DNA of 64,000 nucleotides, from positions 248,001 through 312,000 of the forward strand of contig BDSL01000017.1 in the NCBI GenBank assembly GCA_003116995.1, in the 5' to 3' direction. Of the stretch, positions 45,039 through 53,891 are shown piece by piece (positions within the stretch are counted from its first letter, which is position 1; each line of letters begins with the position of its first letter). The position numbers were made by a program, and so were the translations under genes. The notes below the pieces were generated by a model, which was given only the letters and a program-made list of their open reading frames with translations, ran no database searches and was not told the origin of the DNA. The stretch comes from Yamagishiella unicocca (Eukaryota; Chlorophyta; Chlorophyceae; Chlamydomonadales; Volvocaceae).

Positions 45039-48000
45039 AAGTACGGCGGTAACTAGGATGGAGGCGGCCACGGCGACGACGGTGCCGGAGGTTGGCGGCA
45101 GCGGTCGCCGGCAGTTACGTGTTCGCAGACGCACCGGGGGCCCCGGGGGCGCCGACACAGAGGCCGGTTGGGTGAGCGCCTAGGAATTCACGAGCCGCGA
45201 TGTACCACCGTGATGCCGACCCGCGGGTCATCACGTTGCTGACCCGCGGGTCATCACATCACTGACCCGCGGCTTATCACGTTGCTGACCCGCGGGTCAT
45301 GAAGCCCAAACCGCCCTACCCCTACCACCCCACGCACTCACCAGCACGGACCCCGGCTCCGAAGGCAGCTCGAGGAGCTCCACGTCGTACAACGTGCAAC
45401 CGTCGTCGCCGCCGTCGCACCGGGTTACGCGCACCGGCAGGTACCTGCCCTGAGCCCGCAGCAGCACCTCCTGCTGCTGCCGCGGGTCCGCCGTCCCCTT
45501 CGGCTCTGCGCGCGGACGGTTCCCCTCACCGCCGCCGCCGCCGTACGTCGCCACGTCAGACACCAGGACCGACAGGCGTGCCAATGCGTCGGCGCCGCCG
45601 CCGGCGGCTCCAGCGAACGTACGATTGTCGTACCGCGGCGGCGGCGCCGCCAGCAGTACCCGCGGCGTCAACGCCAGGATGTGCGGGTGCTGCCGCGCGT
45701 CCTGCTGTGGGTCCTGATGCTGTTGTTGGCCCTCGGGGCCGAAACCAGCTCCGAAACTGATCACGCCGCCGAGCGGTACGGCAGATTGCTCTGCTACAGC
45801 CGCGCCTTCGCCGCCGTGGAGGGCTGCCAGCGTCGTCGAGCTCTCAGGCGCCGTGAGGCCGAGCGCCGCCAGGACGTCGTCGATGTCCCATGGGTCAGTG
45901 AGAGGTGTACGGCACTCCGTACACTCACCCGCGGGGCTTATGGGCGCAGCAGCGGCGTTATGGGCTCTGACCTGGCTGACGTCAGCGCCAGAGAGCTCCC
46001 GCAGCAGCAGCGGGTGCAGATGAGGGTGCTGCGCTGAGCCGGAGGCGGCGGCGGTGGCGGCGGCGGTGGCGGCGGCGGCGGCGGCCGCCGCCATGTCGCG
46101 CAGCGCAGCTGTGGCGGCGGCGATAGCGGCGGCGCCGCCGCCAGCTCCAGGGAGGGCTTCCACATCCATGAGCAGCTCGATGCAGCCTGCGGAGGGGAGG
46201 CGGAGGGACAAAATGAGGGGGTAGCGAAGAAACCGTGGGGGCAAGGTACAGGAGGAGAGGAGAGGAGAGGAGAGGAGAGGAGAGGAGAGGAGAGGAGAGG
46301 AGAGGAGAGGAGAGGAGAGGAGAGGAGAGGAGAGGAGAGGAGAGGAGAGGAGAGGAGAGGAGAGGAGAGGAGAGGAGAGGAGAGGAGAGGAGAGGAGAGG
46401 AGAGGAGAGGAGAGGAGAGGAGAGGAGAGGAGAGGAGAGGAGAGGAGAGGAGAGGAGAGGAGAGGAGAGGAGAGGAGAGGAGAGGAGAGGAGAGGAGAGG
46501 AGAGGAGAGGAGAGGAGAGGAGAGGAGAGGAGAGGAGAGGAGAGGAGAGGAGAGGAGAGGAGAGGAGAGGAGAGGAGTGCAGCGGAGGTGTGGAGGAAGC
46601 CACTGCGTGTGGACAGGGGCTTGACGGGCAGGTGGCGCAATGCCAACGGCGGGGCGGTGCAGGGGAAGGGGAGGCGGGAGGTACACGCCCGTGTCGGGGA
46701 TGCCCTCCCAATCCGCCCTAAAGCGCACACATCCCCGAACGCCTCCTAACCCCAAAACCCACCCACCCACCCAACCTCCCACCCACCCACCCTCTCGCAC
46801 TAGTATCCCAAACCCAGTTCTCCAGCATGCATCTCAAAACGTCTCTTCTAAACGGTTTTTTTCGGGCATCCACGGGTCTTCCTCGAACCCACCCTCTCGC
46901 ACGTACACCCCCGTCAGGTGAAGGCCCCGCTCCAGCGCCAGCGCCTGCAGCCGCTCTACGTAGCCCGGAGCCAAGTCGGCGGGCTCCGCGAAGGGGATCT
47001 TGATCCGCGCCGTTCGGCGCTGGAAGGGAGATCGGTACGTCGGAGGCGCCGTACTCGCCCCAGGGGGCAAGCCCTGGGGCGAGTAAGCCGGCCGGCCGGA
47101 GGCCAGCTCGGGGGCGCCGTCTGCTGTCCTTGCCCATCTCCCTCCGGCCGCTGTCAGTGTGCTGGCGGTCTGCGGCGCCGCGCTTATGTTCGCCGACGGC
47201 TCCGTTTGCTGTGTCCATGCTTGATGCTGCTGCTGCTGCTGCTGCTGTTGCTGCTGTTGCTGCTGTTGCTGCTGTTGCTGCTGCGTGGTCTGTTGGTAGG
47301 ATTGGCAGCAAGCCGCTGCTAGCGGCGCGGCCGCGGCGGCTTCCGAAGCCTGCCGAACGTAGCAGGCAGGCTTCGGCAGCAGCAATGGCGGCGACGGCAG
47401 CGGCGGTGGCGGCGACGGCAGCGGCGGCGGCGGCGACGGTGAAGGCGGCGGCCGGCGGTGACGCCACTCAGCTAGCCAGTGGCCTGCGCCTGTTAATAAG
47501 AGACGCTGAAGCAACAGTCGCCACACATGCACCTCCGTGCTGTCGGGGTGGTGTTGGCCGTGCCAAGCGGCCAAGAGCCACACGGCCGCCATGCTGAGGC
47601 AGCTGAATACCGCCTCCGCCAGGATGCTCCGGCCCTGAGTTGGAAGCAGCGGTGGCAAGGAGGGAGCGTGGAGGAGAGGCAGCGGTGCGGCTGGGCCAAC
47701 GTTTTCTATGCTTGGCTAGGCCGCGGCCGAAAGCTTGTTGGCATCTTACCGGCTGGGACAGCGACAGCACGACATCTCCAATTCCTTGAACGTGGAAGAG
47801 GAAATGAAACGCGGCGGAGCTGAGAGGCGCGCTTGGGCCTGCTGCCAGGCAGAGGGCCAGCGGCGCCGCGCGGGCGGCAAAGGTGAAGAAAGGCGCGGCG
47901 AATTTGGCGTATAGCTGCTGCGAAAGGCAGAGGCGGCTCGCGACACGTAGCAAGCAGAAGCTCATCGACACCGCGAGCCAGACGTCAGCGCCGCGTATGA

Positions 48001-48271
48001 TAAGCAGGTCCTTAACGACAAGGGGGAAATTCCTAAGAAGAAAATAAGCACGCGCTGCAACTGAGCCCTGGCAGGGATAAGACTGGAGCACGCCTGCCAA
48101 AGACAGGGACTGTCCTGCTTCATTGCAGAATTCCCCCATCAGAGGGGTCGCACAACGTATGCAGTAGAAGCAACCGACGATCAATCCAAAGTTGTCAAGG
48201 ATCGCTGCTGGTGAGGTTGCAGGCCTGAGACGCTGTAGGTGTTGAGCACCGCCCTGACAAGGGAACGGCAT
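42116..48271 (-). CDS. Multi-pass membrane protein with SBP-C-terminal-like region, seven exons, about 1136 aa
   Basis: Exons, 5' to 3': 48271-47750, 47634-46893, 46186-45342, 44989-44319, 43857-43686, 43016-42876, 42433-42116; all phases agree. The N-terminal third (exon 1 and the start of exon 2) is strongly hydrophobic, with several membrane segments such as [11 protein letters not shown] and [11 protein letters not shown]. Then come a Pro-rich and poly-Gln stretch and a block [51 protein letters not shown] and [15 protein letters not shown]. That order resembles the C-terminal half of long plant/algal SBP proteins (YIRPGC... then a V-L-x-D block). Ala-rich linkers and further membrane segments (exons 5-7) end in a His-rich tail. 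No SBP zinc finger is present. Function unknown; a membrane sensor or transporter is a guess. Upstream exons cannot be excluded. Confidence 0.7.
43241..43545. repeat. 12-bp minisatellite, about 25 copies, in intron 5 of the membrane-protein gene
   Basis: CCCCTCTTCCTG and CCCCTCTTGCTG variants in tandem for about 300 bases. All frames are open, giving spurious long frames on both strands. Confidence 0.93.
44463..44585 (-). repeat. Ala-coding GCN repeat in exon 4 of the membrane-protein gene
   Basis: GCC/GCT/GCA triplets with GGC, read on the minus strand, give Ala-rich segments broken by GE and GR. It is coding sequence in the model. Confidence 0.7.
44994..45042. repeat. (GCC)n tract at the 3' splice site of exon 4
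   Basis: About fifteen GGC triplets on the plus strand. On the minus strand this is (GCC)n followed at once by GCTGCAG and the exon, where a pyrimidine tract is normally found. Confidence 0.85.
45218..45298. repeat. Four 12-bp palindromes with 23-bp spacing
   Basis: GACCCGCGGGTC at 45218, 45241 and 45287, with a degenerate copy at 45264, exactly 23 bases apart. The spacers are also similar (ATCACGTTGCT). The array is in intron 3 of the membrane-protein gene. Confidence 0.88.
46251..46577. repeat. (AGGAG)n pentanucleotide microsatellite, about 65 copies
   Basis: More than 320 bases of perfect five-base repeat in intron 2 of the membrane-protein gene. The transcribed strand reads (CTCCT)n, a very long pyrimidine tract upstream of the exon 3 acceptor. 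Confidence 0.97.
47222..47284 (-). repeat. Poly-Gln-coding CAG/CAA repeat in exon 2
   Basis: About twenty CAG/CAA codons on the minus strand encode a poly-Gln run between the Pro-rich stretch and the SBP-like block. Confidence 0.85.
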
Positions 48272-48628
48272 TATGGCGCCTCCATAACAAAGCGCAAACG
48301 TATGCTATTAATCAATAATACATTATCCCCGTATCAGTATGCCGTGTTGTGTGGCACTTCCCGGTGGTGTGGGTAGTGTGGAATGGAGGACAAGCGACAA
48401 CGATGCAGTTCTGTAGCCTTTCCGCGAAAAGCCAATTACCTTTCAGTCAGAGTTCGCCTCGGCCGACATGCACTTGCAGCGCCCCACCCTGGTGCGTCAT
48501 GGCGCTCGTACATATGACCAACGGCGTTAACAGCCCCCCCTTGTCTTTCATTCTAGTAACAAGGTTGGGTCGCCATCGTGTGCCAACGTATCATTGATCA
48601 GGCTCCCGGACTACCGGTAGGGGATGCT
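48272..48628. other. Short gap between the membrane-protein gene and the LINE
   Basis: About 350 bases that must hold the 5' region of the minus-strand membrane-protein gene. No TATA-like box is clear. Confidence 0.4.
48619..48628. repeat. Candidate LINE target-site duplication, 3'-side copy
   Basis: AGGGGATGCT, matched exactly at 53882-53891. Confidence 0.6.
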
Positions 48629-48741
48629 ACGATTTTACGATTTATTACATGTCGTACTGGCTCGCGCCAGTAGCATGCGTCCCCCCATAACGGACATCCG
48701 TCAAAGGGCGCACTTCAAGAACTAATACTAGAAAATCGGGA

Positions 48742-51700
48742 TTATTCCCTTAATGACTCTGTCCGCGCCCTCTGTATCTGAGCCAAAAGGTTGCCTAGTT
48801 TCACCTGATCCCACGTAGTCATCACCACTTGCATATCCTGTCCAGTAGGGAAATCTACAGCTCGTCTGAGGGGCTCATACACGGGACACTCCATAAGAAC
48901 ATGAAACTCGTCTTCTACCATATCCCCGCGGCACACTCGGCACGTTCTCTCAACACGTGGCTTACGCGGCCGACGTGCAAAACGACTTACGTCGAGATCC
49001 CAACAGCCGAGACGAAAACGCATCAGCGCCGTGTGATGCTTCCGAGGCATACACGCGCGAAGGTGATCGAGCTTCTTTGTATGCGCGTCGGGGGCATATG
49101 CAACGCCCATCCAATTCGAGTAGCGACACATTGTTACGCCCGGCTTCCCGCGATCACTGTCTCCTGCTGCAAATTCGGGAAAAACCCGCGGATCCATAAC
49201 AATATCACTCGAGTTCCAATCGAGCAGCAAACGCCGCCTGAACTCCTCTAGCACCTTGTCAAACGGGATTTCCAACGCGGCTATTGCCTTGGCTTTGTCC
49301 ACATTACTCAACGTTGCGCTCACATGTTGGCGATAGTCGTACCCAAGTGCTCCAAGAATCCGCAGCACCTTACCAGCCCAGAAATATTCATGCTCGCTTG
49401 ACGAGCGATCCGATTCCAACCATGCAAAAATATCCTCCTCTAAGACTGCCTGTGCGAGCGTCGAGGGCTGCTTACTCAGGCGCTTCCAAAAACCAAACAC
49501 TTGCTGTGCCCAAAAGTGATGCAAAGGCAGTTGAGAGGACTCTGCGAAGAGTTGCCTGTTCGGAGGCAAACTAGCGCCAACTACCCTGCGCAAAAAGATC
49601 TTCTGTACCTCGACCATTGGATCCGCCAGAGCTCTTTCAAATACACCTGCCGCACGACCTGTGCTTCGAACCCATTTTCCCCATCTGCCAAGCAGCGCCG
49701 CATTCTCCCCCGTCGCTCCTGACCCTCCCCGCTGGTTCCATCTTTGCCACTCCCTAACCCGCTGTCTACCCTTAGTTCCTAAAACTTCCCAAATAGCGTC
49801 TGGTCCCCATACCTCCGCTCCGTACGATAATAAAGGCCTTATTTGGGCGTCAAAACAGCGTAGCATAAGATCGGGTGCCCATACGCGATTTAATTCTAAC
49901 TTACGCATTAAAGCAAAAACTCCCCTGCGACCCACATCGCATAGCTCCATTCGGCACGAGTCGAACGAAAAACCTGATCCATATCGCAGTCCAAGATATC
50001 TTGCGCGCTCTTTGACTGGCACCGTCTGGCCCGCATAACGCAACCCTGCTGCATCACTCAAAAGTGCGTCGTAGGACGTTTGCCTACCGGCGAATACCAT
50101 CAACTCGCATTTACCCACATTCAAATTCATTCCAAATGCATCACAGAATTCCGCTAACCTATCCAACAGGAATTGCATCCGTTCCCGATTCATAGTCATG
50201 AGCGTAAGGTCATCCGCGTACAGCAGCTCCGGGACCCCTTTTCCATGCGCGGTGGGGACGCATCCCCGAGGTTGCCTTTGCTCGTGCTCATCTACGTAAT
50301 CCGCAAATGATTCGATAAACAACCCGAACAGGACTGGGCTTAGCGGGCATCCCTGCTTTACCCCCTGCACTGATTCAAACCGCTCACCTCTCTTCCCGTT
50401 GACTTTCACGCGCAATTGCACCTTATCATAACAACGCCTAATAGCAGACAGCATTTGCCCAGAAAGACCCCGTTCCCTTAGCCGAGCCCACAACAAATTT
50501 CGGTCCACACGATCAAAAGCCTTCTCGAAATCGATCTGGCAGACTAAAAGCCCGTGTTGCCCCGGCCTAGCGTAACGAGCTATAAAATGACGAAGCGCGA
50601 AAAGATGATGTTGTGTGCCCAAACCCCGACGAAAACCCGCTTGACACCAGTGTCGGACCGGTCTTGCTGCAAATTCAGATTCGGCGAATTTTGAAAGACG
50701 CCGTTCCAGAACTGAAGCGTAACATTTGGCAAGCACTCCGCCCACCGCGATCCCTCTGTAATTACTGCACTCTAACATGTCCTTCCCATTCCCCTTATAC
50801 ACCGGGACTAGATCCGACACAGTAAACTGTGCAGGGTAATCACCCGTAGCGCGAATATGCTCCATTAGCACCGTCACAACCGGGACAAGCCTGTTAATTT
50901 CTGGGCTCCGATCCTCGCTGCCACTGCGAAGCTTCCGAGCGTATCGGTAGCACTCGCCGCACACTTTCTCGGGACCGCTCGACTTGCCATTCGGTAGCTT
51001 CTCCAAAACCACTGCAACTTCCGCCGCCGTAATTGGCGTGTTGAGCGCCTCATCTGCCGCTCGCCTCCTGAGTTCTGCTTCCTCCTCCCCTAAGGCACGC
51101 CACCAAGGTAACGTGTGCCTATCTACTCTATTAACAAAGCCCAGTATATCCGTTGCACGCTCATAATCTGGCGGGCGCTGCCTTTCATTGAGCAGCGCCT
51201 GGAAATGACTTCGCCACGCGTCTGCATCAGTAATAGGGCACGACTCCGATGACCCGTCCGAAAGCTTGCGCCATAGCGCCTTAGGGTCTCCGCGACAGTT
51301 GTTAATGAATGCGCGCCATTCCTCGTGCTCAAAAGCCGCCATTGCGCGCCTGCGTGCTCTATTGAACTCCTGCCTCGCGACCCTGTATGCTTGCCACACC
51401 CCCGAACACCTGCCTTGACCTTTTGCATCCGTTAGCTTAGAACTCATAGCAGCATGCTTTTGCGCACATTCCGCATTCCACCAAGGCGCGTGATTCGATC
51501 GCGGTTGCCGCGACTCACGCCCCACCCCAAAAGCCTGCTTCATAGCTCCGTACAGAATCTCGCCTATACGATCTACCGCACATGTGCTAGAAACAGAGCC
51601 ATTATCCAACCCTTGCGTAACCTCCTGTAGATTTGCCATTACTGCACTGTCGTCTGCAGTGAAATAGGTTGCATACTTCCTCCACTGGCTAACGTTGAAA

Positions 51701-52698
51701 CCCAGACGCTTACGAGGACGACGTGGAGGTAATTCCCCGTCCGGCCGTTGCAGCCGCACGCCCAGTTGTAGACTAACCGGTCCGTGGTCACTGAACGTAC
51801 GCCCGCCCGTACCACGCGTACGTAGCCTATTATGCAGATTATCAAACACAAATAAAGCCTGACACTTAGAAAACAGACTAGGACTAGTTAGAAATAGGTC
51901 CACCGTACTGCCACCTTGCGGGCCCAAGAACGTAAGAGCCCCGCGTTCATCACCTCTAACCCTCCCATTTACTACACACAGGCCTTCTGAGCGGCATACG
52001 TTCCCCAGCTCAATGCCCGCGTGGTTGGTGCGCGCGTCGACACAATTCCGAAAACGTGGAACAGCATCAATGCTGTCGTCATAGCCAAAGGGAGCCCCTA
52101 ATTGCTCTGCTAAACCTGCTACTGTGATGTCGGGCAGGTCTGGAATCCCGCTCTGTCCCCCAGACATACGTGCGTTGAAATCACCGGCAAGGAGCACTAG
52201 GTCGTCGTCACGTCGCAGTGCGCCTAATCTCGCTTGAAGAGCAGCAAAGGCATCTAGGGCTGCTTCGGCGTTCGTGGCTGCTGGTCGTCCTTCCCTATGG
52301 TAGGACGAGTCTTCGGGCGCGATATAGCACGCACCGATCAGCAAACTACGGCCGCCTGCGTCCGCCCAATCGGAGCGCAGCCGCAGCCACACAGACTCGC
52401 AGCCCCGAGGCTCCGCTACATACAGTAACGGCTCCAAGGCGTCTGCGATTCTATCGTGGACGTACACGGCTACACCTCCCGCCCTCCTGCCCCCCATTCT
52501 AGGCCTGTCCACGCAAAAATTCTTATAACCCGGTAGCTGTTGACCTGCTGTCGGGTGCGCTTCTGTGCCGTGTGTTTCAACACAAATGATGATATCATGC
52601 ATAGAAAGTAAATGCCATATTAGTTCGTCTTCCTGCAGCTTGCCTTCCTCTAGATGGCGCACGTTCCACAAAATGATACGCAGGTTACTATCCGTCAT
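48742..52698 (-). CDS. LINE ORF2: APE-type endonuclease and reverse transcriptase, 1318 aa
   Basis: Copies element RNA into DNA at a nicked genomic target. The N-terminal exonuclease-endonuclease-phosphatase domain has ILWNVR, a Glu in VETHG, AGDFNAR near residue 172 and a closing FSDHGPVSL. The central reverse transcriptase has IDFEKAFDRV, KQGCPLSPVLFG and the catalytic LLYADDLTLM near residue 825. Near the C-terminus CRVCRGDMVEDEFHVLMECP is a Cys/His zinc-binding motif typical of L1-like ORF2 proteins. No stop or frameshift interrupts the frame, so it could be active. Its ATG overlaps the ORF1 stop as TAATG, which suggests translation by termination and re-initiation. The endonuclease and DD residues look intact. 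Confidence 0.96.
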   Translation of the reverse strand: MTDSNLRIILWNVRHLEEGKLQEDELIWHLLSMHDIIICVETHGTEAHPTAGQQLPGYKNFCVDRPRMGGRRAGGVAVYVHDRIADALEPLLYVAEPRGCESVWLRLRSDWADAGGRSLLIGACYIAPEDSSYHREGRPAATNAEAALDAFAALQARLGALRRDDDLVLLAGDFNARMSGGQSGIPDLPDITVAGLAEQLGAPFGYDDSIDAVPRFRNCVDARTNHAGIELGNVCRSEGLCVVNGRVRGDERGALTFLGPQGGSTVDLFLTSPSLFSKCQALFVFDNLHNRLRTRGTGGRTFSDHGPVSLQLGVRLQRPDGELPPRRPRKRLGFNVSQWRKYATYFTADDSAVMANLQEVTQGLDNGSVSSTCAVDRIGEILYGAMKQAFGVGRESRQPRSNHAPWWNAECAQKHAAMSSKLTDAKGQGRCSGVWQAYRVARQEFNRARRRAMAAFEHEEWRAFINNCRGDPKALWRKLSDGSSESCPITDADAWRSHFQALLNERQRPPDYERATDILGFVNRVDRHTLPWWRALGEEEAELRRRAADEALNTPITAAEVAVVLEKLPNGKSSGPEKVCGECYRYARKLRSGSEDRSPEINRLVPVVTVLMEHIRATGDYPAQFTVSDLVPVYKGNGKDMLECSNYRGIAVGGVLAKCYASVLERRLSKFAESEFAARPVRHWCQAGFRRGLGTQHHLFALRHFIARYARPGQHGLLVCQIDFEKAFDRVDRNLLWARLRERGLSGQMLSAIRRCYDKVQLRVKVNGKRGERFESVQGVKQGCPLSPVLFGLFIESFADYVDEHEQRQPRGCVPTAHGKGVPELLYADDLTLMTMNRERMQFLLDRLAEFCDAFGMNLNVGKCELMVFAGRQTSYDALLSDAAGLRYAGQTVPVKERARYLGLRYGSGFSFDSCRMELCDVGRRGVFALMRKLELNRVWAPDLMLRCFDAQIRPLLSYGAEVWGPDAIWEVLGTKGRQRVREWQRWNQRGGSGATGENAALLGRWGKWVRSTGRAAGVFERALADPMVEVQKIFLRRVVGASLPPNRQLFAESSQLPLHHFWAQQVFGFWKRLSKQPSTLAQAVLEEDIFAWLESDRSSSEHEYFWAGKVLRILGALGYDYRQHVSATLSNVDKAKAIAALEIPFDKVLEEFRRRLLLDWNSSDIVMDPRVFPEFAAGDSDRGKPGVTMCRYSNWMGVAYAPDAHTKKLDHLRACMPRKHHTALMRFRLGCWDLDVSRFARRPRKPRVERTCRVCRGDMVEDEFHVLMECPVYEPLRRAVDFPTGQDMQVVMTTWDQVKLGNLLAQIQRARTESLRE

Positions 52699-53849
52699 TA
52701 GATTCGTGCGTCGCCGTTACGCGCACCTCCCAGGTCTCCATTCCTCCCGGGTCCCTCACCGGACCCCGCCATACTGCGCCATGCTCCGCCTCCCCTCACT
52801 CCTCGTCCGCCCGTCTCTGGTGGTGCCTCCGGGCAGCGCTTCACGTCCTCTTCTGTGTACTGCCTGGGGACACGTGACCCCGGAGGCAGTACGAAGATCT
52901 GGGCGCCGTTGCGCCACTTCGGCCGCATGCCGCCGTCCAGCAACCTCTTGTAGTCGTACGATGCTGCACGTCGGGCGGCGCGACCCGCGGGGGTGAGGTT
53001 GTCGGCAACCACCCACTGGAACGTCTGCCGGATGAACACAGCGCAGCTGATAAAGGCTGCCCTTGCAGCCTGAACATCCTCTGCCTCACCCGTGAACCGC
53101 ACTATTATGCGGCGCACCGGTGTGAACTGCTCCCTTGTGGCCGCCCCGGCGCCATCAGCCGGAGCTGCGGTGCCGGTGACCTGCCGTGCTTCTCCACCTG
53201 GAGTTACCGCCGCTGCTGCTCCCGCCTGCTCGTCCATCTCCATTGCCGTGTCGGCCTTGTCGTCTCCGCTGCTGGCGCCGACCGCCTTCCTGAAGGCGCT
53301 CATCCCCGACGGCACCTCTTCCGCCTTGATGCCTACGCTACGGATCTGTACATACTCCATGACCCCCTCCAGCTTTTGCTGAATTTCTGGCAGCGCGATA
53401 TTGCGCCCAATGTTGCTTAGGATCAAAGATCCCGACTCCGTGAGAGGTACTGTCCGCCCCACCTCGTATGCCTGCGTGGCTCGCCTGGGGTGCTGCTGTG
53501 CTGCGGCCGGACCCTCTTGCTGTAGCCCTGACCAGGCCCTCTGCAGCTTCTGAATCGCTGAGGTAAGGTCCTGTACCATCGTGTACAGGTTGTTGACCTT
53601 CACCACGAGCGCCTCTTGGCCATCGGTGGGTTCGCCGACCGACCTGCTGAGCCGTTGGTGAACGGCATGGATCTCCGCGTCCAGCCGCTGGCTCTCCCTC
53701 TTTAAGCTGTCGCTAAACTTCTCCAGCCGTTCGTCAAACATACGGCTGAGGCTTGCGAATTGCGCCGAGAAGGTCGACGACATATCCGCAAGTTTCGCCG
53801 AGAAGGTCGATGACATGTCCGCCTTCAGAGTGTCTATAGCCTCCTCCAT
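52698..53849 (-). CDS. LINE ORF1: coiled-coil RNA-binding protein, 383 aa
   Basis: Likely nucleic-acid chaperone that coats the element RNA. It starts with two copies of an ADMSSTFSA unit, then a helical region rich in Leu, Glu, Gln and Lys (about residues 25-110) suited to a coiled coil. A central RRM-like strand follows (RRIIVRFTGEAEDVQAARAAF), then a basic C-terminal block (LTPAGRAARRA ... PKWRNGAQIFVLPPG) and a Gly/Arg-rich tail. This coiled coil-RRM-CTD order matches L1-type ORF1 proteins. The frame is intact. The stop codon TAA shares its last A with the ORF2 ATG. Confidence 0.88.
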   Translation of the reverse strand: MEEAIDTLKADMSSTFSAKLADMSSTFSAQFASLSRMFDERLEKFSDSLKRESQRLDAEIHAVHQRLSRSVGEPTDGQEALVVKVNNLYTMVQDLTSAIQKLQRAWSGLQQEGPAAAQQHPRRATQAYEVGRTVPLTESGSLILSNIGRNIALPEIQQKLEGVMEYVQIRSVGIKAEEVPSGMSAFRKAVGASSGDDKADTAMEMDEQAGAAAAVTPGGEARQVTGTAAPADGAGAATREQFTPVRRIIVRFTGEAEDVQAARAAFISCAVFIRQTFQWVVADNLTPAGRAARRAASYDYKRLLDGGMRPKWRNGAQIFVLPPGSRVPRQYTEEDVKRCPEAPPETGGRGVRGGGAWRSMAGSGEGPGRNGDLGGARNGDARI

Positions 53850-53881
53850 GGTACCAGAACCAGAAATAGAATCAACTTCTC

Positions 53882-53891
53882 AGGGGATGCT
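53882..53891. repeat. Candidate LINE target-site duplication, 5'-side copy
   Basis: AGGGGATGCT, matched exactly at 48619-48628. Confidence 0.6.

Larger units (their letters stand above)
48629..53881 (-). mobile_element. L1-like non-LTR retrotransposon (LINE), apparently full coding length
   Basis: Two intact open frames on the minus strand: ORF1 (coiled coil plus RRM-like) and ORF2 (APE endonuclease plus reverse transcriptase). The 3' end carries TGTAA (48645-48649, minus) 16 bases before the junction, the right distance for a poly(A) site. AGGGGATGCT at 48619-48628 and 53882-53891 is a candidate target-site duplication bracketing a 5253-bp element. If these ends are right, the 5' untranslated leader is only about 32 bases. 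Confidence 0.85.

Noticed and set aside
45982..46800. Open frames of repeated LLSSP or RRGEE
   Set aside because: Produced by the perfect five-base repeat. Only the part below 46186 on the minus strand joins a real exon.
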